A DNA stretch of 64,000 bases from Actinokineospora xionganensis (GTDB lineage: Bacteria > Actinomycetota > Actinomycetes > Mycobacteriales > Pseudonocardiaceae). A program made the translations under genes and the position numbers. Positions 21,750 to 30,952 of the stretch are shown in pieces (position 1 is the first letter of the stretch; each line of letters begins with the position of its first letter). The notes beneath the pieces are model-generated. The model saw nothing but the letters and a program-made list of their open reading frames with translations. It had not been told where the DNA came from and did no database searches. The stretch spans positions 1 through 64,000 of the forward strand of contig NZ_JABVED010000015.1 of assembly GCF_014323725.1 (NCBI RefSeq). The letters run 5' to 3'.

Positions 21750-22485
21750 CTAATTCTCCGCACCAGGGTCGACGACGAGGGCGAGCTCGCCGCGGACGTG
21801 GCCCGCGTCCAGTTCGCGGTGCGCGGCGATCACCTCCACCAGTGGGTATGTCTTGACCGGCAAGGTGATCGCACCAGTGGCGTGCAGATCGGCGAGCAGC
21901 GCCAAGGTGGTAATCGAGCGCTCCCGCCGCATCTCCGGGACACCGAGGGCGCGCCCACGCGCGTGGTCGGCGATGGTCCCGATCCAAGTCCGGTCGGCGA
22001 CCAGTTCGAGGGACATCCGGGGCCTCGCCGCCCACAGCGTCGAGCACCGCGTCCACCGCGTCCGGCGCGAGCGCGCGGATCCGGTCGGCCGGCCCGTCGC
22101 CATAGCGCACCGGGACCGCTCCCAGCGAACGCGGGTACTCGTGGTTTCGCTCGCTCGCGGTGCCGATCACCCGGGCGCCCCACTGGGTGGCCGGCTGCGT
22201 CACTAGCCCGCTTCCCCGGAATTCAAAGGCTTGGTCACCGTCCCTGTCATGGTGCGATTGGGCCTTGGCCGTGGTCGGTTTTCGTCACGGTCCCCTGAGG
22301 TGACGCGAACTGTGCTTCGACCACGGCGGTGAACTCCCGCGGCGCACCCGCGCGTCCACCGGATTCACCCCGGCCGCCCGCACTCGGGCCCGTACCTCGC
22401 CCGGGCCCGCGACCGCATCGTCGAGCAGGTGCCTGGTGAGGACCTCGGGGTCGCCGAACGCCGAGAACATGATCGCTGTCGTCAT
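21750..22485 (-). pseudogene. decayed zinc-type quinone oxidoreductase (MDR family)
   Basis: The N-terminal beta-sheet of an MDR oxidoreductase starts at ATG 22485 (AIMFSAFGDPEVL, then AAGVNPVDARVRRG) but ends near 22330. The C-terminal Rossmann half resumes in another frame near 22200 (GARVIGTASERNHEY) and shifts frame again near 22020 before the usual ending (LPVKTYPL, HRELDAGHVRGELALV). About 100 central codons are missing. The gap is occupied by a copy of the dispersed ~83-bp repeat. The gene cannot make a normal enzyme. Confidence 0.8.
22218..22301 (-). repeat. dispersed ~83-bp repeat, copy 2
   Basis: Complement of this interval aligns with 15922-16006 along its length. It contains an internal near-direct repeat (GGGACCGTGAC and GGGACGGTGAC). 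It sits exactly where the quinone oxidoreductase pseudogene has lost its middle. Confidence 0.7.
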
Positions 22486-22699
22486 GGTGACCACCATGCG
22501 ACCTCCAGCGCGCACGAGGTCAAGGCGTCCCCGCAAAAGATAGGTAGGGCTACGTAGTGATCCCTGGGTTGTTCCAGGTGCCGAATGGTCGCATCGTTGT
22601 CGCGGATGGCCGCCGACCCTGCTGGCGGCAATCCCCATCCGGCGGCACGGATGGCGAATGTGATGTCGGTATCGCAGTTGTCAGGCGATGCTGTCAATG

Positions 22700-22741
22700 A
22701 GCGGAGAGAGAGGCGTCCACGCCCTCGTCTCTCTCTCCGCT
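22700..22741. terminator. hairpin in the pseudogene/subtilisin intergenic region
   Basis: AGCGGAGAGAGAG (22700-22712) pairs perfectly with 22729-22741 around a 16-nt loop. No gene ends immediately before it on the plus strand; it may insulate the subtilisin promoter. Confidence 0.5.
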
Positions 22742-23140
22742 GGCATTCGAATCGGATTTACTCAAGCCTCGCCGGATGATCCCTCACTCGTCCGGCATCC
22801 TTATCGTGGCGAAAGTGTCCGATCGGCAACGGACACGCGCTGAACAGCCCGGATGCGAGGGTCTTTGGTTCTGGCGCCGTCGCGACCCGAGGCGGGAGGG
22901 CCGTTTCCAGCAGGGGGCGGCCTTCCCGCCTCGCATCTATTGCTAGCGGCGAATTTAATAGTGGAAATACCCCCGGGTCGGCGTATTCGACATTTCTACT
23001 CCGGTCGGGGTAACTTCTCTGAAATGTGCGTCGGGGCATGGATTCAGTGCACCGGAATGCGCATCATCGTCAGTGCGTCTGGGGCTTCCCTGTACCGCGC
23101 CGTCCGGCGTGGACGCCCCCTGAGTTCTTCGGAGGAATCC
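22742..23140 (+). promoter_or_regulatory. 400-bp leader region of the subtilisin gene with a long hairpin
   Basis: No credible gene is visible, although the subtilisin frame is open through part of it. It holds a 16-bp inverted repeat with one mismatch (22888-22903 and 22918-22933), then an AT-richer stretch around 22935-23030 where a promoter would fit. GGAGG at 23131-23135 is the ribosome site of the following gene. Confidence 0.5.
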
Positions 23141-24883
23141 GTGTTCCTGCGCTCAAATACCCGGCTGCGGCGCACCATCATGGCCGCGTCCATCAGCTTC
23201 GGTCTGGTGGTGACACCCGGCCTCGCGTTCGCGGCCCCCGCTGCCCCGGCGGGCTCGACCGCGGCCGCCGCGCCGAGCACCATCCCCACCGGCACGCGCG
23301 CCTACTTCGTGATCACCGACCCGGCCAACGTCGCCGCGGGCAAGACCGCCGTCACCAACAGCGGCGGCACCGTGTGGAACTCCTGGGACGCCATCGGCGT
23401 CATCGTCGCCCACACGACGGCCGCCGACTTCAAGTCGAAGGTGCGCGCGGTGACCGGCGTGCAGTACGTCGGCGCGACCCGGACCTCCGACGTCCCGACC
23501 AACGCGGACAACCCGCCGATCCCGAGCAACAGCGCGGGGCAGAACCTGGGCACCGAGGCCGTGGGCTGGGACATCAAGCAGCTCAAGGCCGACCAGGCTT
23601 GGGCGACCGCCGACGGCACCGGCGTGACCGTCGCGGTGCTCGACACCGGCGTCAACGACCAGCACAAGGACCTGGCCCCGAACTTCGACGCGGCCAAGTC
23701 CGCGTCCTGCGCCTACGGCAAGGTCGACAACCGCACGGGCGCCTGGCGCAGCGTCGGCTCCAGCGGCCACGGCACGCACGTGGCGGGCTCCATCGCGGCG
23801 GCCAAGGGCAACGGCGGCATCGTGGGTGTCGCTCCCGGCGCGAAGATCTCGTCGATCCGCGTGGCCGAACCCTCCGGCGAGCTGTTCTTCCCGGAGAACA
23901 CGGTGTGCGCCTTCATGTACGCCGTCGAGGTCGGTGTGCAGGTCACGAACAACAGCTACTGGACCGACCCGTGGTACGGCCTGTGCGCCAACGAGAACGA
24001 CGGTGACCTCAAGGCCATCGAGGTCGCCGTGCGCCGTGCGGTGAACCACGCCAGCGGCGCGGGCATCGTCAACCTGGTCGCCGCGGGCAACGAGAACAAG
24101 GACTACTCGGCCAAGGGATCCACCTCGGTGAGCCCCAACGACTCGCAGCCCAAGAGCCGCAACATCAACACCGGGTGCCCGCTGATGCCGCAGGAGGCCG
24201 AGGGCTCGACCGTCGTCGGCGGCATCGACCAGCAGGGCTCGCGGTACAACATGTCGAACTACGACACCAACGGCACGCTGGATGTCACCGCGGCCGCCGT
24301 GAACGTCAACTCGACCTCGGCCAGTGGCGGCTTCCAGCAGATGACCGGCACCTCGATGGCGTCCCCGCACGCCGCGGGAATCGCCGCCCTCGTCAAGAGC
24401 GCCTTCCCCGCACTCAAGGGCAAGGACATCGAGAAGAAGATGAAGGAGTGCTCCGGCACCTACACCGACCCCAAGTACTACGGGGCCGGTCTGCCGGACG
24501 CCACCAAGTGCGTCTCCGGCGGCGGCGGTGGCGGCACCAGTTGGACCAACGACAACGACGTCCAGATCACCGACAACAACGTCGCCGTGACCTCCTCGGT
24601 GACGGCCAACGCGACCAACGCGCCGTCGGCCACCTCGAAGGTCTCGGTGAACATCGTCCACACCTACCGTGGTGACCTGGTCATCGACCTGGTCGCGCCG
24701 GACGGCACCGTGTACGCCCTCAAGCCCGCCAGCGCGAGCGACTCGGCGGACAACGTGATCGAGACCTACACGGTCAACCTGTCCGGTGAGGGCATGACGG
24801 GCGAGTACAAGCTGCGCGTCCGCGACGCCTACTCGTGGGACTCCGGTTACATCAACTCGTGGAAGCTGGACTTCGTCGGATAA
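23141..24883 (+). CDS. secreted subtilisin-like S8 protease with C-terminal P/Homo B domain
   Basis: A 580-aa exported subtilase. The signal peptide core spans about residues 12-32. A propeptide of about 110 residues precedes the S8 domain with Asp168 (AVLDTGVND), His210 (GHGTHVAGS), oxyanion Asn (AAGNEN) and Ser405 (GTSMASPH). A Gly-rich linker leads to the P/Homo B domain (about 470-580), which ends in YINSWKLDF like the other members. The start is GTG at 23141 with GGAGG five nt upstream. It probably degrades extracellular protein; the P-domain may aid folding or be processed, as known for some bacterial P-domain proteases. Confidence 0.92.
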   Translation: MFLRSNTRLRRTIMAASISFGLVVTPGLAFAAPAAPAGSTAAAAPSTIPTGTRAYFVITDPANVAAGKTAVTNSGGTVWNSWDAIGVIVAHTTAADFKSKVRAVTGVQYVGATRTSDVPTNADNPPIPSNSAGQNLGTEAVGWDIKQLKADQAWATADGTGVTVAVLDTGVNDQHKDLAPNFDAAKSASCAYGKVDNRTGAWRSVGSSGHGTHVAGSIAAAKGNGGIVGVAPGAKISSIRVAEPSGELFFPENTVCAFMYAVEVGVQVTNNSYWTDPWYGLCANENDGDLKAIEVAVRRAVNHASGAGIVNLVAAGNENKDYSAKGSTSVSPNDSQPKSRNINTGCPLMPQEAEGSTVVGGIDQQGSRYNMSNYDTNGTLDVTAAAVNVNSTSASGGFQQMTGTSMASPHAAGIAALVKSAFPALKGKDIEKKMKECSGTYTDPKYYGAGLPDATKCVSGGGGGGTSWTNDNDVQITDNNVAVTSSVTANATNAPSATSKVSVNIVHTYRGDLVIDLVAPDGTVYALKPASASDSADNVIETYTVNLSGEGMTGEYKLRVRDAYSWDSGYINSWKLDFVG

Positions 24884-24955
24884 CGACGGCGCTCCAAGGC
24901 TGACGCAGTGATCCACGGTGGCTCTCCCGCAGTCCGCGGGGGAGCCACCGTCGGC

Positions 24956-27847
24956 TCAGGCGAAGTCCTCGGCGTGCAGTTCGCTGCGCGAGGTGACGCC
25001 GAGCTTGCGCAGCACCCTCGCCGCGTGCTGCTCGACGGTTCGGGGCGAGAGGAACAGCACGTCGGCGATCTCGCGGTTGGTGTGGCCGCCGGCGAGGAGT
25101 CGCGCGACTTCCTGCTCACGCGGGGAAAGCTCGTTGCCGTACCCGCGCCGCCCGCGTCTGGACGGCTTCACCCCGCCGATGCCGCGCAGCAGGTGTCGGC
25201 ATCTCGCCGCGTCGCGGGTGGCGCCGAGGGCGTCGAACGTATCGATCAAAGTGGACAGTGCGGCGGCCGCGCCCGCGCCGTCGGAAGGCAGCAGGCACAG
25301 CGCCTCGTGCTCGGCGGCCATCGCGGCGTAGTAGGGGGCGTTCATCTTCTCGTAGGCGCCGCGCGCGCTTCGGTGGAATTCCACCGCGGTTTCCAGGTCG
25401 CCTGCCGCTTCCGCGAGTTCGCCGCGGCCGCTGTCGACCGCGGCCGCGCTCATCGGCGCGTCCCGGTCGAGGATCCCCGCCTCGGTCTGGTCGACGATGG
25501 CGCGGGCGTCGTCGAGCCTGCCCGCGCGTACGTACGCGCTGACCGCCACCGGCAGGATCTCGCCCGCCCAGGTCCACACCTGCTTGTGGCGCAACAGCGC
25601 CAGACCGCGGTCGATGTCCGCGCAGGCCTTGGTGATGTCGTCCTGGGCCAGCCACGCCCTGGCCAGTCCCGCGCAGCCGCCGATCGCGATCTGGGAGATC
25701 GCCTCCTGCGGCGCGTAGGCCCCGCTGTTGGTGAAGTAGCCCATCGCCTCGGACCACTCGCCGCGCGCGCAGGCGAGCGACCCGAGCACCAGGCTCAGCT
25801 CGCTGGCCACCGGCAGCAGGTCGTGGTACTCCTCGAGCAGCTTGCTCGCCCGCTCGGCCAGCCCGCTCCACGTGCCGAGGAACCAGTCGAGGCGGGCCCT
25901 GGTGGCCCGCGCGGTGCTCGCCACGAACGGCGCGCCGCAGTCGTCGGCCAGCCGCGTGCCGGTGTCCAGCGCGTCGGCGCCCTGCTGGAAATGACCGACC
26001 GTCACGCAGGCGTCGGCGAAGTTGCAGTACGCCCTGGCCAACTGGCGCTGGGTGGCGGCGGTGTACGCGGTCTGCGGAAGCTGGGACAGCCTGCCGAAGG
26101 CCGTCGGGTCGCCGGTGTGCAGCCGGGACCCGAGGTTGTTGGCCAGCAGCATGATCCGCTGTTCCTCGTCCTCACAGGAATCGATCAGCTCGTCGGTGCG
26201 GCGCAGCCACGGCTCGATCTCCGTGAACGGGGTGTCGCCGGTGAACGGCTGCGCGAGCACGGAGGTGGCCTTCGCGGCCAGCGCGGGACGCTCGCGGAGG
26301 TCGCCGAGCGCGAGTTCGATCTCCGAGCGGGCCGACGCCACCCCGCCCGCCTGCCGGATCAGCAGCAGCCCCAGGAACAGCCGGACCTCGCCGCGGGCCG
26401 ACATCGAGAGCCTGCGGTCGCCGAGCAGCCTGCGCATCGTGGCCGTCGGGTTGATCTGGTCGAGCCCGGTGTGCGCGACCTGCCCCAGCTTCACCGCCAG
26501 CCGGTCGACGTCGGCCGAGGACAGCGACGGCTCGGCCAGCACCCGCTGCAGCAGCGTTGTGGCGGTGGCGGCGTCGCCGACGTCGGCGGCCCGGTCGGCG
26601 GCGGCCTCGCCGTAGCGCAGCCAGTCGGCGAGCCTGCCCGCGCGCTGGCTGTGCTCGGCGAGCTGGACCAGCGGACGGGGGCTGACCAGGTCGAGCGCGT
26701 CGATGGCCCGCAGGTGCAGCTGTTGGCGGTCCGGGCCGCTGAGCGTGTCGTAGACCGCCTGCTGGGCCAGGGCGTGGCGGAACGTGTAGTGCGCGTTGTC
26801 GGTCTCGTGCAGGACGTGTCCGGCCAGCGCGTGGCCCAGCGCGGCGCGGACCCGCTGCTCGGGGATCCCGGCGACGGAGCCGAGCAGCTCCGCGGTGGCG
26901 GGCACGCCGAGCACCGCGGCGGCCTGGACCAGCCGGTTGGCCGCGGTCGGCAGCTCGTTGAGCCGCTCGGCGATCGCGTCGCGCAGCAGCACCGGGACCT
27001 CGACGTTGTCCAGCAGCCTGCGCGCGGCGGCGCCGTCGGCGTGCACCGCGCCCGCCGTCGTGCGCAGCGCCCGCAGCGTCTCCTCGACCACGAACGGGAT
27101 GCCCGCGGTGCGCTCGTGCAGCTTCGCGGCGAAGTCGGCGGAGACCGTCTCCTCGTCGAGGATCGCCGCGGCCAGCGAGCGCACGCCCTCGGCGTCGAGC
27201 GGGGCCAGGTGGACCAGCATGCTGGTGATGCCGGTGGGCGGCCGGTAGGCGGTGCCCAGCGGCATCCCGCCGGGCACGTCCTCGCGGCGGTAGGTGACCA
27301 GGACGGTCAGGTTCGGCGGCGGGTCGGCCATCAGGAACCGCAGCAGCTGCCGCGAGCCGTCGTCGGCCCAGTGCAGGTCCTCGATGATCATCAGGGTCGG
27401 GCCGACCGCGGCGAGCAGCTCGCGCACCGCGCGGAACACCCGGTGCCGGTCGGCCCGCGGGTCGCCGGACGGCGCGGGCGCCTCGGGCAGGTAATCGGCC
27501 AGCTCAGGCAGCATGGGGGCCAGGACGCCCGCCACCCGGCTCAGCGGGGGACGGCTCGCCAGCCGGTCCGCGCAGCCGCCCAGCGCCTCCAGGACGGCCC
27601 CGTAGGGAAAGGGCTCGCGCAGCGGCTGGCAGTTGCCGATGAGGATGCGCAGCGGGCCGAGGCGGCCCGGGCGGAGCAGCTCATGGACGAGCCTGCTCTT
27701 TCCGACCCCCGCCTCGCCTTCGATCATGACCACGGCGGGCTGGCGCGTCACCGTCTCGCGGAGCGCGTCGAGCTCGTGGCCGCGACCGACGAGCACCGGC
27801 GACGTGGTGCGCACAAGGCTCGCCGTCGGCTGCCGCTTCGGGACCAT
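24956..27847 (-). CDS. LAL-type LuxR transcriptional regulator with AAA ATPase domain
   Basis: A 963-aa regulator. An N-terminal Walker A (GEAGVGKSRLV, about residues 42-52) and Walker B-like strand (LMIIEDLHWADD) define the AAA/STAND ATPase. A long helical TPR-like middle follows. The last 65 residues are a LuxR helix-turn-helix (LSPREQEVARLLAGGHTN, IADVLFLSPRTVEQHAARVL). LAL proteins are ligand- and ATP-dependent activators. ATG at 27847 is preferred because GGGAGG lies just upstream; the open frame extends 36 codons further without support. It is flanked by two P-domain subtilisin genes and shares a divergent promoter region with one of them, so it may control the protease set (inference). 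Confidence 0.88.
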   Translation of the reverse strand: MVPKRQPTASLVRTTSPVLVGRGHELDALRETVTRQPAVVMIEGEAGVGKSRLVHELLRPGRLGPLRILIGNCQPLREPFPYGAVLEALGGCADRLASRPPLSRVAGVLAPMLPELADYLPEAPAPSGDPRADRHRVFRAVRELLAAVGPTLMIIEDLHWADDGSRQLLRFLMADPPPNLTVLVTYRREDVPGGMPLGTAYRPPTGITSMLVHLAPLDAEGVRSLAAAILDEETVSADFAAKLHERTAGIPFVVEETLRALRTTAGAVHADGAAARRLLDNVEVPVLLRDAIAERLNELPTAANRLVQAAAVLGVPATAELLGSVAGIPEQRVRAALGHALAGHVLHETDNAHYTFRHALAQQAVYDTLSGPDRQQLHLRAIDALDLVSPRPLVQLAEHSQRAGRLADWLRYGEAAADRAADVGDAATATTLLQRVLAEPSLSSADVDRLAVKLGQVAHTGLDQINPTATMRRLLGDRRLSMSARGEVRLFLGLLLIRQAGGVASARSEIELALGDLRERPALAAKATSVLAQPFTGDTPFTEIEPWLRRTDELIDSCEDEEQRIMLLANNLGSRLHTGDPTAFGRLSQLPQTAYTAATQRQLARAYCNFADACVTVGHFQQGADALDTGTRLADDCGAPFVASTARATRARLDWFLGTWSGLAERASKLLEEYHDLLPVASELSLVLGSLACARGEWSEAMGYFTNSGAYAPQEAISQIAIGGCAGLARAWLAQDDITKACADIDRGLALLRHKQVWTWAGEILPVAVSAYVRAGRLDDARAIVDQTEAGILDRDAPMSAAAVDSGRGELAEAAGDLETAVEFHRSARGAYEKMNAPYYAAMAAEHEALCLLPSDGAGAAAALSTLIDTFDALGATRDAARCRHLLRGIGGVKPSRRGRRGYGNELSPREQEVARLLAGGHTNREIADVLFLSPRTVEQHAARVLRKLGVTSRSELHAEDFA

Positions 27848-28264
27848 CCACACCCTCCCATGCCGGTGTTCAGGATCGGTGTCAACCCGACGTTCTTCGG
27901 AGCCTAAGCCGAACGAGGGTGATCCGGAACTCACTTGCCGCCGCGCAACCGGCAAAGCGATCTTAGTCGGCGTTCCGTGGCAGGAGATCGAGCTCGACCT
28001 CGGTGAAAGACGGGTAGGTATACCTACTGATACCCGGATTGTTCGCAGGGCGCGTCCGGCTGAAGGTGATCGGCAGTGGCTGTCAGTTGTTCACCCTGCC
28101 CGGCAGCCACGCCTCCGAGTGGCGACTTCCACTCGGTGGAGTGAACAAAGGGGCCTGTTGCGAGGCCGCGTCGGTCCCGCCCTAGCACGGGACCGGCTCG
28201 GCGACTTGTCGCTGTCGCGGTGTCACACCGCGCTCGAACCCTGCAGAGTAAGGACAGCCAAGCA
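27848..28264. promoter_or_regulatory. divergent promoter region between LAL regulator and subtilisin genes
   Basis: A 417-bp gap with no gene. It contains the perfect 14-nt palindrome GTAGGTATACCTAC (28014-28027) followed by GATACCCGG, a good candidate operator. AAGGA lies about ten nt before the downstream ATG. Confidence 0.6.
28014..28027. promoter_or_regulatory. 14-bp perfect palindrome, candidate regulator site
   Basis: GTAGGTATACCTAC is fully self-complementary, lies midway in the divergent region, and resembles the length and symmetry expected of a LuxR-type dimer site. A related dyad (TCCGTA-gggg-TACGGA) precedes the Ig-repeat protease gene at 33563-33578. Confidence 0.5.
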
Positions 28265-29854
28265 ATGAGAAAACTGAAGACCCCACTGAAAGCCCTGCTC
28301 GTGGGTTCCGCCGCCGTGGGTCTCGTGGCGCTCGCGGTGCCCGCGTTCGCCGCCCCGACCTCCGCGGCCGCGATCCAGAACGCCAACGCGCCCGGCACCG
28401 TCCCGGACCGCTACATCGTGGTGTTCAAGGACGACAGTGTCAGCCGTGCCTCCGTCTCGGCCAAGGCGAACGACCTGGCGGGCAAGCACGGCGGCGAGGT
28501 CAAGTACACCTACGACTCCATCCTACGTGGCTTCTCCGTGTCCATGAAGGAAAGCCAGGCACTCGCGCTGGCCAAGAACCCGATGGTCAAGTACGTCGAG
28601 CAGGCGGTGTACGCCACCGTCACCGACACCCAGCCGAACGCGCCGTGGGGACTCGACCGGGTCGACCAGCGCGACCTGCCGCTGAACCAGACGTTCGACT
28701 ACCCGGCCAACCCGGGTCAGGGTGTGCACGTCTACATCGTCGACTCCGGCCTCAACTCCGCGCACCAGGACTTCACCGGCCGCGTCGGCGCGGGCCGTGA
28801 CCTCGTCGACAACGACTCCACCCCGCAGGACTGCAACGGCCACGGCACGCACGTCGCGGGCTCCGCGGCGGGCACCACCTACGGCCTGGCGAAGAAGGCG
28901 ACCGTCCACGCGGTGCGCGTCCTCGACTGCGCGGGCAGCGGCACCAGCGACGCGATCCTCGGCGGCATGAACTGGGTCAAGACCAACGGCATCAAGCCCG
29001 CCGTGGTGAACTTCAGCATCGGCTGCCGGTCCCGCTGCACCCAGCAGAGCTGGGACGACGGCGCGAAGGCCGTCATCGACAGCGGCATCCAGTGGGTTCA
29101 GGCGGCGGGCAACTCCAACGACGACGCCTGCTACTACAGCCCGCAGAAGCTGCCCGCCGCCGTCACCGTCGGCAACAGCAACCAGCAGGACGCCCGCTAC
29201 ACCGGGACCGGCCAGAGCAACTACGGCTCCTGCCTGGACATCTGGGCTCCCGGAACCAGCATCGTCTCGGCGTCGCACTCGAGCAACACCGGCACCGCCA
29301 CGATGACCGGCACCTCGATGGCCTCCCCGCACGTCGCGGGCGCCGCGGCCCTCTACCTCGGCCAGAACACCTCGGCCACCCCGGCCCAGGTGCGCGACGC
29401 GCTGGTCAACAACGGCTCCACCGGCAAGCTCAGCGGCATCAACACCGGGTCGCCGAATGTGCTGCTCTACACGGGCTTCATGAACGGCCCGGTCGACCCG
29501 CCGTGCTCCGCGGCGACCAACACCAACGACGTGGCGATCCCGGACAACAACACCGCGATCACCTCGTCGGTGACCGTGACCGGCTGCTCCGGCGCGGGCA
29601 CCGCGGCCACCTCGGTGAAGGTGGACATCAACCACACCTACACCGGTGACCTGGTGATCGACCTGGTCGGCCCGACCGGCAAGGTCTTCAACCTCAAGCA
29701 GGCCGGTGGCGCCAGCTCCTCGACGGGGGTCCACCAGACCTTCACCGTCAACACCGGCGCCGAGACCGCCAAGAACGGTGAGTGGAAGCTTCGGGTCACC
29801 GACGTCTACCGGTACGACACCGGCAACATCGACGCCTGGACGCTGACCTTCTAG
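28265..29854 (+). CDS. secreted subtilisin-like S8 protease with I9 propeptide and P/Homo B domain
   Basis: A 529-aa exported subtilase. The signal peptide (about 1-30) is followed by an inhibitor-I9 propeptide (residues 48-120, starting RYIVVFKDD). The S8 domain has Asp160 (YIVDSGLN), His193 (GHGTHVAGS), Asn in AAGNSND and Ser351 (GTSMASPHVAG). It is of the proteinase K/aqualysin subgroup with several cysteines likely in disulfides. The P/Homo B domain spans about 425-529 and ends GNIDAWTLTF. The order resembles aqualysin-type proteases in which the C-terminal domain can be removed on maturation. ATG at 28265 begins the only credible signal peptide. Confidence 0.93.
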   Translation: MRKLKTPLKALLVGSAAVGLVALAVPAFAAPTSAAAIQNANAPGTVPDRYIVVFKDDSVSRASVSAKANDLAGKHGGEVKYTYDSILRGFSVSMKESQALALAKNPMVKYVEQAVYATVTDTQPNAPWGLDRVDQRDLPLNQTFDYPANPGQGVHVYIVDSGLNSAHQDFTGRVGAGRDLVDNDSTPQDCNGHGTHVAGSAAGTTYGLAKKATVHAVRVLDCAGSGTSDAILGGMNWVKTNGIKPAVVNFSIGCRSRCTQQSWDDGAKAVIDSGIQWVQAAGNSNDDACYYSPQKLPAAVTVGNSNQQDARYTGTGQSNYGSCLDIWAPGTSIVSASHSSNTGTATMTGTSMASPHVAGAAALYLGQNTSATPAQVRDALVNNGSTGKLSGINTGSPNVLLYTGFMNGPVDPPCSAATNTNDVAIPDNNTAITSSVTVTGCSGAGTAATSVKVDINHTYTGDLVIDLVGPTGKVFNLKQAGGASSSTGVHQTFTVNTGAETAKNGEWKLRVTDVYRYDTGNIDAWTLTF

Positions 29855-29893
29855 ACCTTCCAGTCGTTGGCGCACAACTGAAAGACCGCCCGC

Positions 29894-29920
29894 GGGAGGT
29901 GTCCACACCGGACACCTCCC
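29894..29920. terminator. hairpin terminator between convergent genes
   Basis: A perfect 11-bp stem (GGGAGGTGTCC at 29894-29904, complement at 29910-29920, loop ACACC) lies 40 nt after the subtilisin stop and 13 nt before the stop of the facing gene. Confidence 0.75.
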
Positions 29921-29932
29921 GTCGGCGTGCCG

Positions 29933-30865
29933 TCACCAACTCCAGCGGATGCCGACGATCGCGGACTTCTCGTCATGGGTCAGCAGGTGCGCGCTGTTGT
30001 ACGCGCCCAAGTGCAGCTCCCCGTGGTCGGTCTCCGGCAGCCTGCTCGACTCGCGCCGGAACTGGCGGCACGACGTGGGCACGGCCTCCGGGTGGAACAC
30101 CACTTCCAGCAGGTATTCCCGGGCGCACTGGCGCATCGCCCGGACGAACCTGGTCGAGGCGGCCGAACCGTGCCACCGCACCTCGTAGGAGAACGCCGCG
30201 GTGTCGCCGATGCGCAGCACGCGGTCGAGCAGGATCTCCGAAAGCAGGAACCGACCGGGCTCGTGGGTGCGGGTCTGGCCCAGCGCGCAGCCGCTGAGCG
30301 CGGTGACTGTCGGCAGGGCGAGATCGGTCGGCTCCGCGCGGTGCAGGACCACGCAGGTGCGCCGCCAGTCCACTTCGGACCGGATGACCGCGTGCACGAC
30401 AGTGCGGTCGTCGCGGCCCTCGCGGTCGAGGAAATGCTGTTCGCGCACGCTCAGGAACGTCAGCTCGCCGGGACCGGGGTCGTCGAGCTCGGCCAGCAGC
30501 GGGTTCAGGGCGCTCGCGCCGTCCCACAGGGCCTCGTGCGACTTCGCCGAGGACCGCGACGCCCACCGGCCACGCGGCTTTCGCGGTCCCAGCAGGGAGA
30601 TCAGGTACCCGGGCGGTAGCCCGAGAACTTCCTCGATGATGGTGACCGCGCGCAGCGACTCCGGGCGCTCCGGCCGGGTTCGGCCGCGGCGCCAGTAGCT
30701 CAGCGTCGACAGGCTCACCTTGACCTCGTGCACGCTCAGCCGCCGCTGCAGCTGTTCGAGACTCATGCCGCTGCGGTCTATCGCACGGGTCAGGGCGACC
30801 GGGAACGACTCCCGGACGCCGGACATGGCCACCGGATCGCGGTGGGGTGCTGGCAGGGTGTGCAT
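29933..30865 (-). CDS. XRE-like helix-turn-helix protein of unknown role
   Basis: About 310 aa. Residues 20-95 look like a lambda-repressor-type helix-turn-helix (LEQLQRRLSVHEVKVSLSTL, then YWRRGRTRPERPES). The remaining 200 residues form a beta-rich domain rich in Trp, His and Arg that I do not recognise. The start is uncertain: ATG at 30865 has a distant GGAAGG; ATG at 30826 would remove 13 residues. It could be a DNA-binding regulator with a C-terminal sensor domain. It lies between two secreted-protease genes, but a link to them is only positional. Confidence 0.65.
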   Translation of the reverse strand: MHTLPAPHRDPVAMSGVRESFPVALTRAIDRSGMSLEQLQRRLSVHEVKVSLSTLSYWRRGRTRPERPESLRAVTIIEEVLGLPPGYLISLLGPRKPRGRWASRSSAKSHEALWDGASALNPLLAELDDPGPGELTFLSVREQHFLDREGRDDRTVVHAVIRSEVDWRRTCVVLHRAEPTDLALPTVTALSGCALGQTRTHEPGRFLLSEILLDRVLRIGDTAAFSYEVRWHGSAASTRFVRAMRQCAREYLLEVVFHPEAVPTSCRQFRRESSRLPETDHGELHLGAYNSAHLLTHDEKSAIVGIRWSW

Positions 30866-30890
30866 AACGTGTATTCGCCTTCCGGGAACG

Positions 30891-30930
30891 GAAAACGGCA
30901 GGCCCGGGAAGCCCCGGACCTGCCGTTTTC
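30891..30930 (-). terminator. intrinsic terminator of the Ig-repeat protease gene
   Basis: GAAAACGGCAGG...CCTGCCGTTTTC forms a 17-bp stem with one mismatch (arms 30891-30907 and 30914-30930). It gives a T-tract on either strand and lies 22 nt after the stop of the 30953-33454 gene. Confidence 0.85.
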
Positions 30931-30952
30931 GATCAGGTGGAGATTACCGAGT

